Position numbers and translations under genes: made by a program | Notes under the pieces: generated by a model | Told to the model about the DNA's origin: nothing | The model's input: the letters and a program-made list of their open reading frames with translations, nothing else | Databases searched by the model: none | Origin: Flavobacteriia bacterium | Lineage (GTDB): Bacteria > Bacteroidota > Bacteroidia > Flavobacteriales_D > Crocinitomicaceae | NCBI GenBank assembly: GCA_947463445.1 | Contig: CANHRS010000003.1 | Location: forward strand, 19,979-83,978 | DNA: 64,000 nucleotides | Direction: 5' to 3' | In this document: positions 45,045 through 53,615 of the stretch, one piece after another | Layout: the number at the start of each line of letters is the position of its first letter | Position numbering within the stretch: the first letter of the stretch is position 1

Positions 45045-45620
45045 TTATAAAATTTTAAGTGCACCTTTAATGATTTGTTCTACTGACTCATCACCTTGGC
45101 TTACCTTTTCTATTGCTTTTTCAGCATTCTTTTTATCGAATCCTAAGGATACCAAAGCTGTTAACGCATCAAAACGATTTGTATTGTGTCCAGTGGTAGA
45201 AATTTGGGCAGAAAAACTCATTTTTACCATTTTATCCTTTAAATCAATAATAACTCGTTGTGCAGTCTTCACTCCGATACCCTTGATACTTTGGATTGTA
45301 CGTACATCTTCCACTTGGATAGCATGTGCAATTTCTTCTGGAACTAACGAAGAAAGCATAATCATCGCCGTATTCGGTCCTATACCAGATACCGAAATCA
45401 AATGATTAAACATTTCACGTTCTTCCTTTGTGGCAAAACCATATAATAATTGCGCATCCTCACGCACAATAAATTGGGTATAGACTTTCACTGCTTCCTC
45501 CGAACCAATCGTAGAAAATGTATGTAACGAAATCTTCACTTCGTAACCCAAACCGTTACATTCAATAATTAGCGTTGTAGGATTTTTTTCTACTAATTTT
45601 CCGTTTATGTGCGCAATCAT
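45045..45620 (-). CDS. ruvA: Holliday junction branch migration protein RuvA
   Basis: RuvA binds four-way junctions and recruits RuvB. The 191-residue protein has the OB-fold start IAHINGKLVEKNPTTLIIE, GLGYEVKISLHT, and helix-hairpin-helix motifs as SVSGIGPNTAMIMLSSL and SIKGIGVKTAQRVIIDLKD. The C-terminal helical domain LVSLGFDKKNAEKAI is present. Three bases separate it from maeB upstream, and sprA begins 3 bases after its stop, so the three are one operon, an order seen in other Bacteroidetes. Confidence 0.95.
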   Translation of the reverse strand: MIAHINGKLVEKNPTTLIIECNGLGYEVKISLHTFSTIGSEEAVKVYTQFIVREDAQLLYGFATKEEREMFNHLISVSGIGPNTAMIMLSSLVPEEIAHAIQVEDVRTIQSIKGIGVKTAQRVIIDLKDKMVKMSFSAQISTTGHNTNRFDALTALVSLGFDKKNAEKAIEKVSQGDESVEQIIKGALKIL

Positions 45621-45623
45621 CTA

Positions 45624-47891
45624 TTACTTGTTTTGAGCATCAACCACTGCCACCTTAACCATATTAACGATTTCACGCACAGAAGCACCCATTTGAACCA
45701 CATGAACCGATTTTTTCAAACCAACTAAAATTGGACCAATCGCTTCTCCTTCAATCATTTCTTGCAATAATTTATATGCAATGTTGCCTGAAGATAAATT
45801 TGGGAAAATCAAGGTGTTAACTTGCTTATTAGCTAATGAAGAGAACGAAAACTTCTCATTCATCAAATCATTATTCAAGGCGAAATTTGCTTGCACTTCA
45901 CCATCTACCACAAGGGAAGGGTATTTTTCATGGAGTATATCTACCGCTTGTGCCATTTTAATCGAATCTTTCCCTGGAGAAGATCCGAAGTTAGAATAAC
46001 TTAACAAAGCAATTTTTGGAACCACTTTAAATTTACGAATTGTTTTCGCTACATTATTCGTAATCTCCGCAATTTCTTCTGCAGTAGGATCCATGGTAAT
46101 TGTCGTATCTGCTAAAAACAATGGACCTCTTTTTGTCATCAAAATATACAAACCTGCGATTGTTTTTACATCTTTTTGCGTACCTATTGTTTGTAAAGCT
46201 GGTTTAACTACATCTTTATAGTTACGTGTAGCACCTGAAATCATGGCATCTGCATCCCCTCTTTCAACCATCATGGCACCAAAATGGTTTCGTTCACGCA
46301 TGATTTGTATCGACTCAAATTCCGTAAATCCTTTGCGTTTACGCTTTTCAAAAAACGCTTTTCCGTAGGCAATACGTCGTTCTTGCTCTTCTTCGGATTT
46401 CGGATCTACAATTTCAAAATCCGTAAACTCCAACGCATACTCATTGATAATTGCTTCAATGCGTTTTCTGTTCCCTAACAATATTGGAAATGCAACTGCC
46501 TCTTCACTGGCAAATTGCGCTGCTTTTAATACTTTATAATTATCTGCCTCTGCGAAAACAACACGTTTTGGATTACTTTGCGCTTTTACCGTAATATTTC
46601 GTAATAACTTATTATCTAACCCTAAACGGTTTTTCAATTCCATTTCATATGCATCCCAATCTTTAATTGGATTTTGAGCTACGCCTGAGTCCATGGCTGC
46701 TTTAGCAACTGCTGGAGCAACATAATATATCAAACGCGTGTCTAATGGTTTTGGAATTATTTGCTCTCTTCCAAAAGAAATACTTTTGTCACCATAAGCT
46801 TCGATTACTTCTTCCGGAATTGTTTCTTTCGCTAAAGAAGCTATCGCTTTCACTGCAGCCAACTTCATCTCTTCGTTAATAGTAGTTGCACGAACATCTA
46901 ATGCGCCACGGAAAATGAATGGAAATCCCAATACGTTATTCACTTGGTTAGGATGGTCCGAACGACCAGTAGCCATGATAATATCTTTACGCACTGAAAC
47001 AGCATCTTTGTAGGAAATCTCTGGCTCCGGATTTGCTAAAGCAAACACAATTGGATCATTTGCCATAGAGGCAATCATTTCTTTCGAAACTAAATTACCT
47101 TTCGATAATCCAAGAAAAACATCTGCATTTACAAACATTTCTTCTAAGGATTTATCTCCAGTAGTATGTTGACCGAAGATTAACTTATTATCCTCTAAAT
47201 CTTTTCTACCTGCGTGTAATAAACCTTTACTGTCATACATGAATATTTTTTTCACGTCAGCACCCAAAGAAATATATAATTTAGCACAAGACATTGCTGC
47301 AGCACCTGCACCAGAAATAACAATGACAACATCTCCGATTTTTTTATCTGCTAACTCTAACGCATTTAGAAGCGCTGCAGAAGATATAATCGCAGTACCA
47401 TGCTGATCATCATGCATAATTGGAATGTTCAATTCCTCTTTTAAACGTCGCTCAATTTCAAATGCTTCTGGAGCTTTGATATCTTCTAAATTGATTCCAC
47501 CAAAAGTTGGAGCAATTGCTTTTACTGTTTGGATAAATAATTCTGGGTCAGACGCATCTACCTCAATATCAAACACATCGATATCAGCAAAAATTTTAAA
47601 TAAGACTCCCTTACCTTCCATCACTGGTTTAGAAGCCAAAGGACCAATATTTCCAAGGCCTAAGACAGCTGTACCATTGGATATTACTGCAACTAGATTT
47701 CCTTTTGCAGTATATTTATAAACGTCATCAGCATTTTCAGCAATTTTAATACATGGTTCTGCTACACCAGGTGAATACGCTAAAGATAAATCACGAGGAG
47801 AAGCATACGGCTTGGTAGGTATTACTTGCACTTTTCCTGGACGACCACTGGAGTGGTAATCTAATGCGTCTTGTTTGCGAATTTTTGCCAT
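45624..47891 (-). CDS. maeB: NADP-dependent malic enzyme with phosphotransacetylase-like C-terminal domain
   Basis: The enzyme decarboxylates malate to pyruvate with NADP. The 755-residue protein has the malic domain about residues 1-430, including AYSPGVAEPCIKIA, MHDDQHGTAIISSAALLNAL and the NADP site VVISGAGAAAMSCAK. The C-terminal region (about 430-755) is phosphate-acetyltransferase-like, with YSNFGSSPGKDS, thought to be regulatory rather than catalytic in MaeB proteins. The ATG at 47891 follows a TATTTTTG element on the minus strand. It heads the maeB-ruvA-sprA operon. Confidence 0.95.
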   Translation of the reverse strand: MAKIRKQDALDYHSSGRPGKVQVIPTKPYASPRDLSLAYSPGVAEPCIKIAENADDVYKYTAKGNLVAVISNGTAVLGLGNIGPLASKPVMEGKGVLFKIFADIDVFDIEVDASDPELFIQTVKAIAPTFGGINLEDIKAPEAFEIERRLKEELNIPIMHDDQHGTAIISSAALLNALELADKKIGDVVIVISGAGAAAMSCAKLYISLGADVKKIFMYDSKGLLHAGRKDLEDNKLIFGQHTTGDKSLEEMFVNADVFLGLSKGNLVSKEMIASMANDPIVFALANPEPEISYKDAVSVRKDIIMATGRSDHPNQVNNVLGFPFIFRGALDVRATTINEEMKLAAVKAIASLAKETIPEEVIEAYGDKSISFGREQIIPKPLDTRLIYYVAPAVAKAAMDSGVAQNPIKDWDAYEMELKNRLGLDNKLLRNITVKAQSNPKRVVFAEADNYKVLKAAQFASEEAVAFPILLGNRKRIEAIINEYALEFTDFEIVDPKSEEEQERRIAYGKAFFEKRKRKGFTEFESIQIMRERNHFGAMMVERGDADAMISGATRNYKDVVKPALQTIGTQKDVKTIAGLYILMTKRGPLFLADTTITMDPTAEEIAEITNNVAKTIRKFKVVPKIALLSYSNFGSSPGKDSIKMAQAVDILHEKYPSLVVDGEVQANFALNNDLMNEKFSFSSLANKQVNTLIFPNLSSGNIAYKLLQEMIEGEAIGPILVGLKKSVHVVQMGASVREIVNMVKVAVVDAQNK

Positions 47892-47914
47892 AATCTATTG
47901 GATATTTTTCAAAA

Positions 47915-47922
47915 CAAAAATA
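47915..47922 (-). promoter_or_regulatory. TAnnTTTG (-7) element for maeB-ruvA-sprA
   Basis: TATTTTTG on the minus strand, 24 bases before the maeB ATG. A TTTG at 47946-47949 lies 23 bases upstream, at the long end of the usual spacing. Confidence 0.45.
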
Positions 47923-47996
47923 ACAAAAAACAAGCAGTAAGGAAGCAAAAAAAAGAAATAATAGAATTAGTAGAATTTATATATAAACTCTAACTA

Positions 47997-48320
47997 TCAG
48001 TGTCTTACTACAAATCTAGTAGTTTGAACTAACACTTCGTTGGAATAAATATTAACTAAGTAAACATTATTCTTAAAATCAGACAAATCAATTTTCTTAA
48101 AACTATCTAATTCATCTGCAAAGATTTCAGTACCTAAAGCACTAAAAATTTTAATAGAACCTTTAGTTAATCCTCCTTTGATGGTAATATTTAGAAAATC
48201 AGAAGCAGGATTTGGATAAAAGGAAACTGAAATATCATCATTATCAACAAACTTAACATTAGATTGTGCAAACAATCCAACAGAAAGTAAAAGAAATAAT
48301 GTTACAACGAAAAGTTTCAT
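47997..48320 (-). CDS. Small secreted protein that is mostly a T9SS sorting domain
   Basis: The ATG at 48320 begins MKLFVVTLFLLLSVGLFAQ, a clear signal peptide. A longer reading would start with TTG and is not needed. The mature part, about 88 residues, is almost only a type A sorting domain: SVSFYPNPASDFLNITIKGG, the strand IKIFSALGTEIF and YLVNIYSNEVLVQTTRFVVRH at the end. Nothing resembling a passenger domain precedes it. Its promoter matches the consensus exactly. It may be a processed surface anchor or a small surface protein. A remnant of a larger gene is the alternative, but the ORF is intact. Confidence 0.75.
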   Translation of the reverse strand: MKLFVVTLFLLLSVGLFAQSNVKFVDNDDISVSFYPNPASDFLNITIKGGLTKGSIKIFSALGTEIFADELDSFKKIDLSDFKNNVYLVNIYSNEVLVQTTRFVVRH

Positions 48321-48337
48321 TTTCAAATTGATTTATT

Positions 48338-48368
48338 CAAATATATAAAATAAAGTTTGAAAAACAAA
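48338..48368 (-). promoter_or_regulatory. Full-consensus promoter of the sorting-domain protein
   Basis: On the minus strand TTTG (48365-48368), a 19-base spacer and TATATTTG (48338-48345), 17 bases before the ATG. It is the best match in the window to the Bacteroidetes promoter. Confidence 0.7.
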
Positions 48369-48462
48369 GAATTAATAAAAAATAAAATTCAAACAAAATA
48401 TAAAACCAAAAACAATAAACAAGATCGTGGTAAAATACAAAATAAAAAAATCATTATTTTTC

Positions 48463-48492
48463 TTGCAAATTAAAAAATTAGCTCTACTTTTG
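48463..48492 (+). promoter_or_regulatory. Promoter of bcp
   Basis: TTG at 48463-48465, 19-base spacer, TACTTTTG at 48485-48492, 35 bases before the ATG. Confidence 0.6.
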
Positions 48493-48527
48493 ATTAAATA
48501 ATAATCGAATTTGTTTAAAATATAAGC

Positions 48528-48998
48528 ATGAAACATTTAAAAGTAACCGACAAAGCACCTGCATTCGAAAGTAAAGATCAACATGGGAATGCATTTTCAT
48601 CCGAAAGATTAATAGGAAAAAAGTTTGTTCTATATTTCTATCCGAAAGACTTAACACCTGGTTGCACAGCTCAAGCATGTAATTTGCGCGATAACTATTC
48701 GGAACTACAAGCTCAAGGAATAGAAATTATCGGTGTTAGTATGGATGATGAAAAATTACATACACGATTTATAACAAAATATGAGCTACCATTTACCTTA
48801 TTAGCTGATACAGACCGTAAGGTAATAGAAGCATATGGCGTTTGGGGATACAAAAAGTTTATGGGAAAAGAATACGATGGAATTCATCGTACTAGTTTTG
48901 TAGTAGACGAAACAGGAACTATTATTGGAATCATCGATAAACCGAATACCAAAGACCATACTAGAGAAATTTTAGAAATTTATTCCAATCTAAAGTAG
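48528..48998 (+). CDS. bcp: Peroxiredoxin Q (thioredoxin-dependent thiol peroxidase)
   Basis: Bcp reduces peroxides. The 156-residue PrxQ has its peroxidatic Cys at C46 and resolving Cys at C51 in LTPGCTAQACNLRDNY, the usual five-residue spacing of PrxQ-alpha members. The fold motif FVLYFYPKD comes before. It is complete. It is divergent from the sorting-domain gene at 47997-48320 and lies 94 bases before recA. The DNA repair neighbour may be coincidental. Confidence 0.94.
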   Translation: MKHLKVTDKAPAFESKDQHGNAFSSERLIGKKFVLYFYPKDLTPGCTAQACNLRDNYSELQAQGIEIIGVSMDDEKLHTRFITKYELPFTLLADTDRKVIEAYGVWGYKKFMGKEYDGIHRTSFVVDETGTIIGIIDKPNTKDHTREILEIYSNLK

Positions 48999-49027
48999 AA
49001 CGTAAATTAATTACGTTTGTCATAATA

Positions 49028-49035
49028 TACCTTTG
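49028..49035 (+). promoter_or_regulatory. TAnnTTTG (-7) element for recA
   Basis: TACCTTTG, 57 bases before the recA ATG. A TTTG at 49016-49019 is too close to be its -33 box. No LexA-like palindrome was identified by eye. Confidence 0.45.
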
Positions 49036-49092
49036 TCAAAAGAAACGCTAAAAAGCGAACTAAACTGTAAAAACAAATTAAAAATAAAGATC

Positions 49093-50133
49093 ATGGCAAA
49101 AGAAGCAAACAAAGAGGTGAACTTAGAAAAATTAAAAGCATTACAACTTACAATGGATAAGTTAGACAAAACTTATGGTAAGGGAAGTGTAATGAAATTA
49201 GGAGATTCACCAATCGAAGAAGTAGAAGTAATACCTTCTGGTTCAATTACATTAGACCTTGCGTTAGGTGTGAATGGTTTTCCAAAAGGTAGAATTGTAG
49301 AAATCTACGGACCTGAATCATCTGGTAAAACAACCTTAGCAATTCATGCAATTGCGGAATGTCAAAAAAATGGTGGAATTGCAGCATTTATTGATGCTGA
49401 GCACGCATTCGATCAATTTTACGCGAAAAGATTAGGTGTAGATATCGACAACTTATTGATCTCTCAACCGGATAATGGAGAGCAAGCTTTAGAAATCGCA
49501 GATAACTTGATACGTTCAGGTGCGATTGATTTAATCGTTGTCGATTCTGTTGCTGCATTAACACCAAAAGCAGAAATCGAAGGAGAAATGGGAGATTCAC
49601 AAATGGGTCTACAAGCACGTTTGATGTCAAAGGCGCTAAGAAAATTGACAGGTTCAATTTCAAAAGCAAAATGTTCTTGCATCTTTATCAATCAATTACG
49701 TGATAAAATCGGTGTAATGTTTGGAAATCCTGAAACAACAACCGGTGGTAACGCATTAAAATTCTATGCATCTGTTCGTTTAGATATTCGTCGTGCAACA
49801 CAATTAAAAGATGGTGAAGAAGTTATCGGTAATCGTGTGAAAGTGAAAGTTGTAAAAAACAAAGTAGCTCCACCATTCCGTAAAGCAGAATTCGACATCA
49901 TGTATGGTGCAGGTATTTCTAAAGTTGGTGAAATCATCGACTTAGGAGTAGATTTAAATATCATCAAGAAAAGTGGATCTTGGTTCTCTTATGGAGAAAC
50001 GAAATTAGGTCAAGGAAGAGATTCTGTAAAATCCATTCTATCCGATAATCCAGAACTAATGTTAGAATTAGAAGGATTAATCAAAGAGGCATTAAGAAAA
50101 CCAGAGGCACAAGAATTAGTGTTAGGAGAATAG
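49093..50133 (+). CDS. recA: Recombinase RecA
   Basis: RecA forms filaments on single-stranded DNA for homologous recombination. The ATG at 49093 gives 346 residues starting [18 protein letters not shown], as the family does; a reading 20 codons longer has no typical N-terminus. It has Walker [15 protein letters not shown], Walker [11 protein letters not shown], and the loop L2 region [17 protein letters not shown], preceded by [14 protein letters not shown]. All key residues are present. A very good bidirectional terminator lies 26 bases after the stop. Confidence 0.97.
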   Translation: MAKEANKEVNLEKLKALQLTMDKLDKTYGKGSVMKLGDSPIEEVEVIPSGSITLDLALGVNGFPKGRIVEIYGPESSGKTTLAIHAIAECQKNGGIAAFIDAEHAFDQFYAKRLGVDIDNLLISQPDNGEQALEIADNLIRSGAIDLIVVDSVAALTPKAEIEGEMGDSQMGLQARLMSKALRKLTGSISKAKCSCIFINQLRDKIGVMFGNPETTTGGNALKFYASVRLDIRRATQLKDGEEVIGNRVKVKVVKNKVAPPFRKAEFDIMYGAGISKVGEIIDLGVDLNIIKKSGSWFSYGETKLGQGRDSVKSILSDNPELMLELEGLIKEALRKPEAQELVLGE

Positions 50134-50158
50134 GTTTCAAAATTAGTAGAGCCACAAT

Positions 50159-50200
50159 AAAACGAGAAGAGTCACAATGCGTTGTGGCTCTTCTCGTTTT
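50159..50200. terminator. Bidirectional terminator between recA and aspartate kinase
   Basis: Arms of 19 bases (50159-50177 and 50182-50200) with one G-T pair and loop TGCG, flanked by A and T runs. AGAGCCACAA at 50148-50157 can also pair with the TTGTGGCTCT of the right arm and compete for it. Confidence 0.9.
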
Positions 50201-50208
50201 TATCTTTT

Positions 50209-51474
50209 TTATCGCATCAATATTCGTGCTGTCTGTTCCGACTTTTGAATCAATACAATTTTCTTGTCTACAGTTACACGATCAATCGTTTGTTGATCAT
50301 AATGACGAATAGTAACCAATTCAAACCCTTCTTCTACTGAAATAACGAAATCTTTTTCCAAATTTTCGAATAAGTCTTTGATAATATTTGGCTTATTATC
50401 GATTACAAAATCAAAACTAATCGCAGAATTTTGCATCAAATTGATTTGCACACCGGCTTGTGATAAAACTTCAAATAAATGACTTAAATTCTCTTCTGCA
50501 ATAAAAGAAAAATCTTTTGGTATAATACTTACTTTGGTTTGATCCATTTTAAAAATAAAAGATGGAACCAAGTGATCAAATTCTATCGAAGCAGAAATTT
50601 GGGTTCCTTCCGCATATGGATCTACAAAGGACTTAACATATAACGGAATATTTTTATTTTGTAAAGGCTTAATCGTTTTTGGGTGGATAACTGTTGCACC
50701 ATAATACGCCAACTCGATCGCTTCTTGAAAAGAAATTTGTTTCAACTTTATGGTTTCATCAAACCATTTAGGATCAGCATTAAGCATCCCTGGAACATCT
50801 TTCCAAATTGTAACACTTTTAGCTTCTAAACAATATGCAAAAATACCTGCTGTATAATCCGAGCCTTCTCTTCCAAGCGTTGTGGTTAGACCTTCAGTTG
50901 TTGAGCCTATAAAACCCTGTGTAATAATGGTATCCGAAGATTTTATTAACGGTTTGATAGCAGCAGTTATTAATTCTTGTGTTTTGCTCCAATCCACAGA
51001 ACCATTACGATAGGTATTATCCGTACGAATACACAAACGAGCATCCAGCCAGATTGCTTTTTCAGTTTGCTCTAATAAATAACTTTCTACGATTTTTGTA
51101 GAAAGAATTTCACCCAACGAAACTATTTGATCATACACAAAATCAAAATTTTCCGAAATAGGTTGCGAAATTTTAGCAAATAAATTTTCGAATAAACTAT
51201 CTATAAACGTATTTAATTTTTCGTGCTGATCAGGAAATAACTTTAGGCAAATATCCACATGGTATTTATATACTTGATCTACTAAATATCGAAAAGATTC
51301 GTGATTGTTTGCCCATAATGCATCCACAATTTCCTCCATTGCATTCGTTGTTTTTCCCATTGCAGAAACTACAACTACCTTCTTTTCCTTCGGAAATAAG
51401 GAAATAATTTTTGCAACATTTTTAACTGCATCCGCACTCTTGACGGAGGCCCCCCCAAATTTAAAAACTAACAT
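50209..51474 (-). CDS. lysC: Aspartate kinase (monofunctional)
   Basis: Aspartate kinase phosphorylates aspartate, the first step toward lysine, threonine and methionine. The 421-residue protein has KFGGASVKSADAV near the start (Ala in place of the usual Thr of KFGGTSV), VVVSAMGKTTN, and GREGSDYTAGIFAYCLEA. The C-terminal half carries ACT-like regulatory elements with VQINLMQNSAISFDFV. The G7 tract in the GGA codons (51450-51456) is noted elsewhere. lysC is used for the family; the isozyme cannot be told from the sequence. It is preceded by the beta-barrel gene in the same direction. Confidence 0.9.
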   Translation of the reverse strand: MLVFKFGGASVKSADAVKNVAKIISLFPKEKKVVVVSAMGKTTNAMEEIVDALWANNHESFRYLVDQVYKYHVDICLKLFPDQHEKLNTFIDSLFENLFAKISQPISENFDFVYDQIVSLGEILSTKIVESYLLEQTEKAIWLDARLCIRTDNTYRNGSVDWSKTQELITAAIKPLIKSSDTIITQGFIGSTTEGLTTTLGREGSDYTAGIFAYCLEAKSVTIWKDVPGMLNADPKWFDETIKLKQISFQEAIELAYYGATVIHPKTIKPLQNKNIPLYVKSFVDPYAEGTQISASIEFDHLVPSFIFKMDQTKVSIIPKDFSFIAEENLSHLFEVLSQAGVQINLMQNSAISFDFVIDNKPNIIKDLFENLEKDFVISVEEGFELVTIRHYDQQTIDRVTVDKKIVLIQKSEQTARILMR

Positions 51475-51527
51475 AAAACAAAACCATTACAAATTAACAA
51501 CCAATGAAATCAGAAAATATAAATTAA

Positions 51528-52046
51528 CTATTTCTTCCATATAAAGTTACGATGTTGAACCAAAACAAAACGTATGGTCATAAAAAATGTATTACATGGA
51601 AAAGTAGAAGAAACATCAGTTAAGAAATTATAGCCAGTTTGCATATGAAGCTGTCCCAATTTATACCCAATAACTGGTGCAATACCAAATGCATTTTGAG
51701 AATAATCGGTTCGGAATATAGCATTTGCACCATATGTTAAATTTAATCTACCAGATTTATACCAATACCCTAAATCATAACCGAGTAAATTATTAGAGAA
51801 ATTATAATTAAACCCAAAGTGATAAGAATGCGTAGTAGGGCTAAAAAGAGTAATGTTCTTATGTTGAAATTCGGCACCGAATTCTATACTAGAAAACCTA
51901 CCCTGTTGCCAGCCAATATAAGGACCAAACTTATGTACATCTAATTCTACATCCGAAATATCAAAAAAACGTTTAAATTTAGATTCTTGTGCGCTTACAA
52001 TAAATGCAAACAAAAGTAAACCAAGAAGAAGATACTTATTTTTCAT
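51528..52046 (-). CDS. Outer-membrane beta-barrel-like protein
   Basis: Starting at the ATG at 52046 the product has 172 residues and a signal peptide MKNKYLLLGLLLFAFIVSAQ. The rest has alternating hydrophobic residues with many Tyr, Phe, Asn and Gly (YHFGFNYNFSNNLLGYDLGY), like the strands of a small outer-membrane barrel. No family is identified. Its start overlaps the end of the upstream CvpA-like gene by 11 bases, a sign of coupling. It probably belongs to one operon with it. Confidence 0.6.
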   Translation of the reverse strand: MKNKYLLLGLLLFAFIVSAQESKFKRFFDISDVELDVHKFGPYIGWQQGRFSSIEFGAEFQHKNITLFSPTTHSYHFGFNYNFSNNLLGYDLGYWYKSGRLNLTYGANAIFRTDYSQNAFGIAPVIGYKLGQLHMQTGYNFLTDVSSTFPCNTFFMTIRFVLVQHRNFIWKK

Positions 52047-52665
52047 ACGTAAAAAAAAGATTTCGTAATTCAACAGAATCAGAAGTAACTATACCTAAAC
52101 TATCTGCTATAAAATGTGCCCGTGCTTCATCTCGCGGAGTATAACTAGATGTATCAGAATGTATAGCATTTTTTAAAAATATTGTACTTTCCTTTAAAGA
52201 TGGAAATGTGGTAGTAGAGACATTCAAAATTGGTGTATATAAGATAGAATCTTGTTTTACCTTTACAGGGAAAAAAGTAAGTTTTTCATCGTAAGATTCC
52301 ACGATAACTAATATCGTACTCAACATATAAACATACTTAAGCAAAGAAAAAAATACTCCTGCAAATTTATTGACTGGTGTGAGTGCTGTTATCTTAATTA
52401 ATTTTTCAATCGTTTTACCTAAGAAAAACACCATCGCACCCACTGCTAAAAATGTGATTGTAAATGCAATAATTGGTAAATACTTCGAATTTAAACCTAC
52501 ATATTCACGCAACAAACGGGCAGTAAAATCGGAAAAATGAATACCAACATATATACCTACAAATAGCGCTAAAAGCGTAAATACCTCAATGATTAAACCA
52601 TGCTTAAAACCTTTCCATGCCCCATAAATCAATGGAATAAGCAATAATATATCAATTGAATTCAT
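52036..52665 (-). CDS. CvpA family membrane protein
   Basis: The ATG at 52665 gives a 209-residue protein beginning MNSIDILLLIPLIYGAWKGF, the CvpA-like start (hydrophobic segment followed by W-x-G-x-x-x-G). There are four hydrophobic segments in the first 115 residues, then a long polar C-terminal tail of about 90. CvpA proteins are needed for colicin V export in E. coli; their general role is unclear. A reading with 14 extra residues is possible but not needed. The beta-barrel gene overlaps its end. Confidence 0.8.
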   Translation of the reverse strand: MNSIDILLLIPLIYGAWKGFKHGLIIEVFTLLALFVGIYVGIHFSDFTARLLREYVGLNSKYLPIIAFTITFLAVGAMVFFLGKTIEKLIKITALTPVNKFAGVFFSLLKYVYMLSTILVIVESYDEKLTFFPVKVKQDSILYTPILNVSTTTFPSLKESTIFLKNAIHSDTSSYTPRDEARAHFIADSLGIVTSDSVELRNLFFTYEK

Positions 52666-52752
52666 TCTACAAAATTTATATAAAAGTAAATGATTATGGT
52701 AAAACAAGATGTAACAAGTTAAAAACTTCTACACCAAAACATGTTAAACAAA

Positions 52753-52782
52753 AAGAGGCTGTTTCATTGGAAACAGCCTCTT
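52753..52782 (-). terminator. Intrinsic terminator after ahpC-type gene
   Basis: AAGAGGCTGTTTC and GAAACAGCCTCTT pair perfectly (13 bp, loop ATTG), with T residues on the minus-strand side. It lies 20 bases after the stop of the peroxiredoxin gene. Confidence 0.88.
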
Positions 52783-52802
52783 ACAACTAATAAAAGTAAT
52801 AA

Positions 52803-53435
52803 TTAGTGTTTTGCTAAGTAATCCGCTACACCATCAAAAGAAGCTTTCATTCCTTCGTCTCCTTTTGTCCAGTTTGCAGGACAAACTTCTCCATTTTCTT
52901 CGAAGAATTGCAAAGCATCTACCATACGAAGTGCTTCATCCACATTTCTTCCTAAAGGGAAATTATTAACTAATTGATGCATAACAACACCATTTTTGTC
53001 AATTAAAAACAATCCACGGTAAGCGATCATTGGTCCTGTAGCATATAAATTACCATCTACATCATAATCGTATTCACCAGCCAAAACACCGTAAGCTTCA
53101 GAAATAGTTTTAGATGTATCTGCAATAATTGGGTAAGTTACCCCTTCGATTCCACCTTTATTTTTAGGAACTTGTAACCATCCCCAGTGTGACTCTTCTG
53201 TGTCTGTAGAACAAGCTACCACTTTTGCACCTCTTGCTTCGAACTCTGCTAATTTTGCTTGAAAAGCATGTAATTCAGAAGGACAAACAAATGTAAAATC
53301 TTTCGGATAGAAAAATAAAACAACTGGGTTTTTTCCTACGTATTGGTCTAATGAAAAACCAGAAACCACTTCACCACCATTAATAACTGCTCCAGCAGAA
53401 AAATGAGGCGCTTTTTTACCTACTAATACACTCAT
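52803..53435 (-). CDS. ahpC: 2-Cys peroxiredoxin (AhpC/Prx1 type)
   Basis: The enzyme reduces peroxides with a thiol partner. The 210-residue protein has the peroxidatic Cys at C51 in FYPKDFTFVCPSE and a resolving Cys at C185 in ENGEVCPANW, the Prx1/AhpC pattern. The sequence matches the long Prx1-type peroxiredoxins of Bacteroidetes. It has its own terminator downstream and a TAAATTTG element on the minus strand 41 bases upstream. The symbol is for the family; the electron donor is not encoded here. Confidence 0.92.
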   Translation of the reverse strand: MSVLVGKKAPHFSAGAVINGGEVVSGFSLDQYVGKNPVVLFFYPKDFTFVCPSELHAFQAKLAEFEARGAKVVACSTDTEESHWGWLQVPKNKGGIEGVTYPIIADTSKTISEAYGVLAGEYDYDVDGNLYATGPMIAYRGLFLIDKNGVVMHQLVNNFPLGRNVDEALRMVDALQFFEENGEVCPANWTKGDEGMKASFDGVADYLAKH

Positions 53436-53475
53436 GTTAATTTATTTTTAGATTTAATTTAGCTTATTATGCATA

Positions 53476-53483
53476 CAAATTTA
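53476..53483 (-). promoter_or_regulatory. TAnnTTTG (-7) element for ahpC
   Basis: TAAATTTG on the minus strand, 41 bases before the start codon. No TTTG box in register was found. Confidence 0.35.
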
Positions 53484-53563
53484 CAAATTGATTCGTGGAT
53501 AGACTAAAAACATTCGAATAAATTTTAACCCCAAGATTACTAAATAATTCGCGCTAATTTTTA

Positions 53564-53593
53564 TTGTTTTCAGAACATTTTCCTTTATTTTTG
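53564..53593 (+). promoter_or_regulatory. Promoter of the threonine dehydrogenase gene
   Basis: TTG at 53564-53566, 19-base spacer, TATTTTTG at 53586-53593, 22 bases before the ATG. Confidence 0.6.
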
Positions 53594-53615
53594 CGACTTA
53601 CATTAGTTAAAAAAG

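Noticed and set aside
49033..49092. A longer recA start
   Set aside because: The extra 20 residues are Lys-rich and lack family support; MAKEANKEV at 49093 matches RecA N-termini.
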